Shown here: piece after piece, positions 4,840 to 6,003 of the stretch
Position numbering within the stretch: position 1 is the stretch's first letter
Layout of the letters: every line of letters begins with the position of its first letter
Source: Lachnospiraceae bacterium
Lineage (GTDB): Bacteria; Bacillota; Clostridia; Lachnospirales; Lachnospiraceae
Assembly: GCA_021202575.1 (NCBI GenBank)
Contig: JAJQCU010000212.1
Span: 6,506 to 12,508, forward strand
DNA length: 6,003 nucleotides
Direction of reading: 5' to 3'
Notes under the pieces: generated by a model
What the model saw: the letters and a program-made list of their open reading frames with translations, nothing else
Databases searched by the model: none
Told to the model about the DNA's origin: nothing
Program-made: the position numbers and the translations under genes

Positions 4840-4983
4840 ATGACCAGAAATGACGCATACAAGAGTTTTAAATGCTGGCATTGTCCTTTTCTTGACAGTG
4901 ATGAGGGTGAATGTCTTGGCGGGGATCCCGAAAGCGATGAATGTCCAAGATATGCAGATGAAGGAGGCGAGGATGATGCATAA
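4840..4983 (+). CDS. Small Cys-rich acidic protein (47 aa)
   Basis: GGAGA at 4833-4837 precedes the ATG. The 47-aa product begins MTRNDAYKSFKCWHCPFLDS and has cysteines at 12, 15, 25 and 35 (CWHC, then ECLGG, then ECPRY), a four-cysteine set fit for one metal. The tail is strongly acidic (DEGGEDDA). Its last 11 bases overlap the start of the next gene, which lies in another frame, and its GAAGGAGG codes for both the tail and that gene's ribosome binding site. A longer ATG-initiated frame at 4850 runs through this gene in a different frame; the part before 4973 has no ribosome binding site or family features and I reject it. Function is unknown. Confidence 0.68.
   Translation: MTRNDAYKSFKCWHCPFLDSDEGECLGGDPESDECPRYADEGGEDDA
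4961..4967 (+). promoter_or_regulatory. Ribosome binding site deciding the start of the first KYIDAD gene
   Basis: AAGGAGG lies five bases before the ATG at 4973 and eight before the ATG at 4976. It places the start at one of these rather than at the far-upstream ATG at 4850. The paralogues begin M(A/K)KYIDAD directly at their ATG, which supports the short form. Confidence 0.75.
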
Positions 4984-5281
4984 ATACATAGACGCGGATG
5001 CACTGATGGAATACTTAAAACAAAATTGGGAGCCAATCAATGATAGTTTCCCGATGTCGTTTTCGCTTGACCAGATAAAAGAAACGCTTAACGAAATGCC
5101 CGCTGCAGATGTGGAGCCGGTGAGACATGGACACTGGATAAATCTTGGGATGAGAGTAGCGTGCACGAAAAGCCCGACACATTATTGCTCTGAGTGTGGT
5201 ATGCATGGGTATTCTGATTATGAAAGGTGTCCAAAATGCGGGTGCAAAATGGACGGAGGTAGCGAATGGCTAAATATATAG
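4973..5281 (+). CDS. KYIDAD-family phage protein with C-terminal zinc ribbon (102 aa)
   Basis: The product starts MMHKYIDADALMEYL (or one residue later, from 4976). Residues 4-51 are the shared N-terminal module: KYIDAD, a helix, then MPAADVEPVR. Residues 52-98 form a zinc-ribbon-like module, HGHWI at the front, then YCSEC at 71-75 and CPKCGCKM at 86-93, i.e. two CxxC knuckles. Phage proteins with 'YIDAD ... ADVxPVxHGxW ... CSxCG ... CPxCGxKM' are abundant in Lachnospiraceae and related Clostridia, always of unknown role. The end, DGGSEWLNI, contains the repeated seam and overlaps the next gene by 16 bases. The start reuses the previous gene's acidic tail as ribosome binding site. A role in binding nucleic acid or protein through the ribbon is inference only. 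Confidence 0.78.
   Translation: MMHKYIDADALMEYLKQNWEPINDSFPMSFSLDQIKETLNEMPAADVEPVRHGHWINLGMRVACTKSPTHYCSECGMHGYSDYERCPKCGCKMDGGSEWLNI
5246..5268 (+). repeat. DGGSE seam repeat, copy 1
   Basis: The 23 bases ending GGAGGTAGCGAATG are identical to 5602-5624. They encode the KMDGGSE end of one gene and act as ribosome binding site and ATG for the next. Here the upstream gene does not stop at the seam but reads a few codons past it. Confidence 0.85.
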
Positions 5282-5625
5282 ATGCGGATGAGCTCCTTAA
5301 AAGGCTTAGAGAACTCACAGTCATTCATAGGCTCACTAAAGGCGAATTACTGACAACAGCTATCAAGGAAGTAATTGAAATGCCTGCCGCAGACGTGGAG
5401 CCAGTGAGAAAGTGGATCCTGTGTAGTGAGAGGTTGCCGGAGCGCGGAAAAACCGTCCTTGTTTGGTACGAATATTTTAGATACGGAGAATACAACCGCA
5501 TGTATCAGACTTATGGTGTTGGATATCAGTTCAATGGAAGCTGGTCAATGAGCGGGGCAGATGTAAAGTGCTTTGCATGGATGCCTTTACCGGAGCCGCC
5601 AAAAATGGACGGAGGTAGCGAATGA
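5266..5625 (+). CDS. KYIDAD + DUF551 phage protein (119 aa)
   Basis: The product starts MAKYIDADELLKRLREL and carries the shared N-terminal module to about residue 48 (MPAADVEPVR). It then switches to a DUF551 domain at about 50-112, seen from KWILCSERLPERGKTVLVW and closed by AWMPLPEPP. DUF551 is a short domain of phage and mobile-element proteins without known function; the 'ERLPE...' opening and 'WMPLPEPP' close are its recognisable ends. The protein ends KMDGGSE, exactly at the seam repeat, and its stop overlaps the next ATG (ATGA). GGAGG at 5255-5259 is the ribosome binding site, inside the previous gene. No enzyme motif is visible. Confidence 0.82.
   Translation: MAKYIDADELLKRLRELTVIHRLTKGELLTTAIKEVIEMPAADVEPVRKWILCSERLPERGKTVLVWYEYFRYGEYNRMYQTYGVGYQFNGSWSMSGADVKCFAWMPLPEPPKMDGGSE
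5602..5624 (+). repeat. DGGSE seam repeat, copy 2
   Basis: This copy is identical over 23 bases to copy 1. The stop of the DUF551 gene and the ATG of the next gene overlap at its right end. Confidence 0.85.
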
Positions 5626-5780
5626 AAATATTGCTGATTATTATGATTGCTATATCAGTCATTGGAACCGCCATTGCAATTATAGGTTATTTTTCAGAGA
5701 CGTTTGTTAATGACGCAGATATTGGAAATTCGTGGGATGGAATAGACTGGTCAAAGCACAGGGATGGAGGTAGCGAATGA
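5622..5780 (+). CDS. 52-aa single-pass membrane protein ending in DGGSE
   Basis: The ATG overlaps the upstream stop as ATGA and uses GGAGG at 5611-5615. The product begins MKILLIIMIAISVIGTAIAI and has one hydrophobic helix at about residues 3-24, possibly a signal anchor. A polar, Trp/Asp-rich segment follows (DADIGNSWDGIDWSKH), then the same DGGSE end as its neighbour. It shares no fold with the KYIDAD proteins on either side; only the last five residues, i.e. the seam, are common. This suggests that an unrelated gene was joined at the seam. Function is unknown, and membrane location is inferred from hydrophobicity. Confidence 0.72.
   Translation: MKILLIIMIAISVIGTAIAIIGYFSETFVNDADIGNSWDGIDWSKHRDGGSE
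5762..5779 (+). repeat. DGGSE seam repeat, copy 3 (shorter)
   Basis: The last 18 bases match copies 1 and 2 at 17 positions (GGATGG instead of GGACGG). It again encodes DGGSE and supplies the ribosome binding site and start of the following KYIDAD gene. Confidence 0.8.
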
Positions 5781-6003
5781 AAAAATACATAGATGCGGAT
5801 GTGCTGATTGAACGCATTGAAAAGAATGAAGATTTGTCGTGGAATTTGGACAAAGTATCACAGGCCGCATTTATCAGTATTTTAAATCATATACCAGCCG
5901 TAGACGTGGAGCCGGTGAGGAAGTGGATTCCATGCATTGAGCGGTTGCCCGAGAAATTTGAAGAATGCATTGTGGCAAAAGCAGATAGCAAGGGAACGAC
6001 AGG
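5777..6003 (+). CDS. KYIDAD + DUF551 phage protein, N-terminal part (3' truncated by window)
   Basis: The frame is open to the window end; 75 full codons are visible. It starts MKKYIDADVLIERIEKNE, has the module end IPAVDVEPVR, and continues into KWIPCIERLPEKFEECIVA, the opening of a DUF551 domain. It is a paralogue of the gene at 5266, with the same domain order but a clearly diverged helix region. The start overlaps the previous stop (ATGA) and uses GGAGG at 5767-5771 in the seam. The C-terminal end and any further seam lie outside the window. Confidence 0.8.
   Translation, partial: MKKYIDADVLIERIEKNEDLSWNLDKVSQAAFISILNHIPAVDVEPVRKWIPCIERLPEKFEECIVAKADSKGTT

Noticed and set aside
4850..4972. 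Upstream extension of the first KYIDAD gene to an ATG at 4850
   Set aside because: No ribosome binding site at 4850, the extra residues resemble no family, and another frame of the same stretch encodes a convincing four-cysteine protein. The KYIDAD paralogues start right at their ATG.
4639..5166. 175-aa open frame on the minus strand
   Set aside because: It runs across four well-supported plus-strand genes; its hydrophobic look is a by-product of their composition.

Overview
The window looks like part of the early (replication and accessory) region of a prophage or related integrative element from a Gram-positive, Clostridia-type host, most likely Lachnospiraceae-like. The reasons are strong AGGAGG-type ribosome binding sites in front of nearly every gene, genes packed on one strand with ATGA stop/start overlaps, a phage-type replication initiator, a ParB-like protein, a small cytosine-methylase-like protein, and a long run of tiny cysteine-rich and membrane proteins of kinds common in that group's phages. 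The host assignment is inference from style. No integrase, structural, lysis, tRNA, CRISPR or IS sequence is present.

Layout. Positions 1-485 hold the C-terminal part of a replisome-organizer (DnaD/O-like) protein. Inside its linker-coding segment are a 21-bp tandem repeat, a perfect inverted repeat and a very AT-rich stretch, which together look like a phage replication origin. Positions 497-1879 encode a 460-aa ParB/Spo0J-family protein with no ParA in view. Positions 1880-2564 hold two nearly identical 30-32 aa membrane microproteins, each within a copy of an 80-bp direct repeat; between them lies a much more AT-rich 129-aa orphan gene whose stop codon falls inside the second repeat copy. 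Positions 2564-4480 hold a Cys-rich small protein, a DUF3789-like membrane peptide, a 185-aa DNA cytosine methyltransferase-like protein, a Cys-rich 94-aa protein and a 233-aa phage protein.

Positions 4477-4603 appear to be a broken gene: the start and the C-terminal end are in different frames, and the end still overlaps the next start as ATGA. From 4600 to the window end there are two more small Cys-rich proteins and then three paralogous 'KYIDAD' proteins. These keep one N-terminal module but end in a zinc-ribbon-like module or a DUF551 module. They are separated by a repeated seam (GGAGGTAGCGAATG) that is at once the end of one gene and the ribosome binding site and start of the next.

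How the genes fit together. Everything is on the + strand with short gaps or overlaps, and I see no convincing terminator or internal promoter, so one long early transcript is likely. The first two genes fit replication and DNA maintenance and the methylase fits DNA modification. The rest are accessory proteins without established function. The most interesting signals are the in-gene origin candidate, the duplicated microprotein with its AT-rich insert, and the repeated-seam, module-swapping array at the right end.
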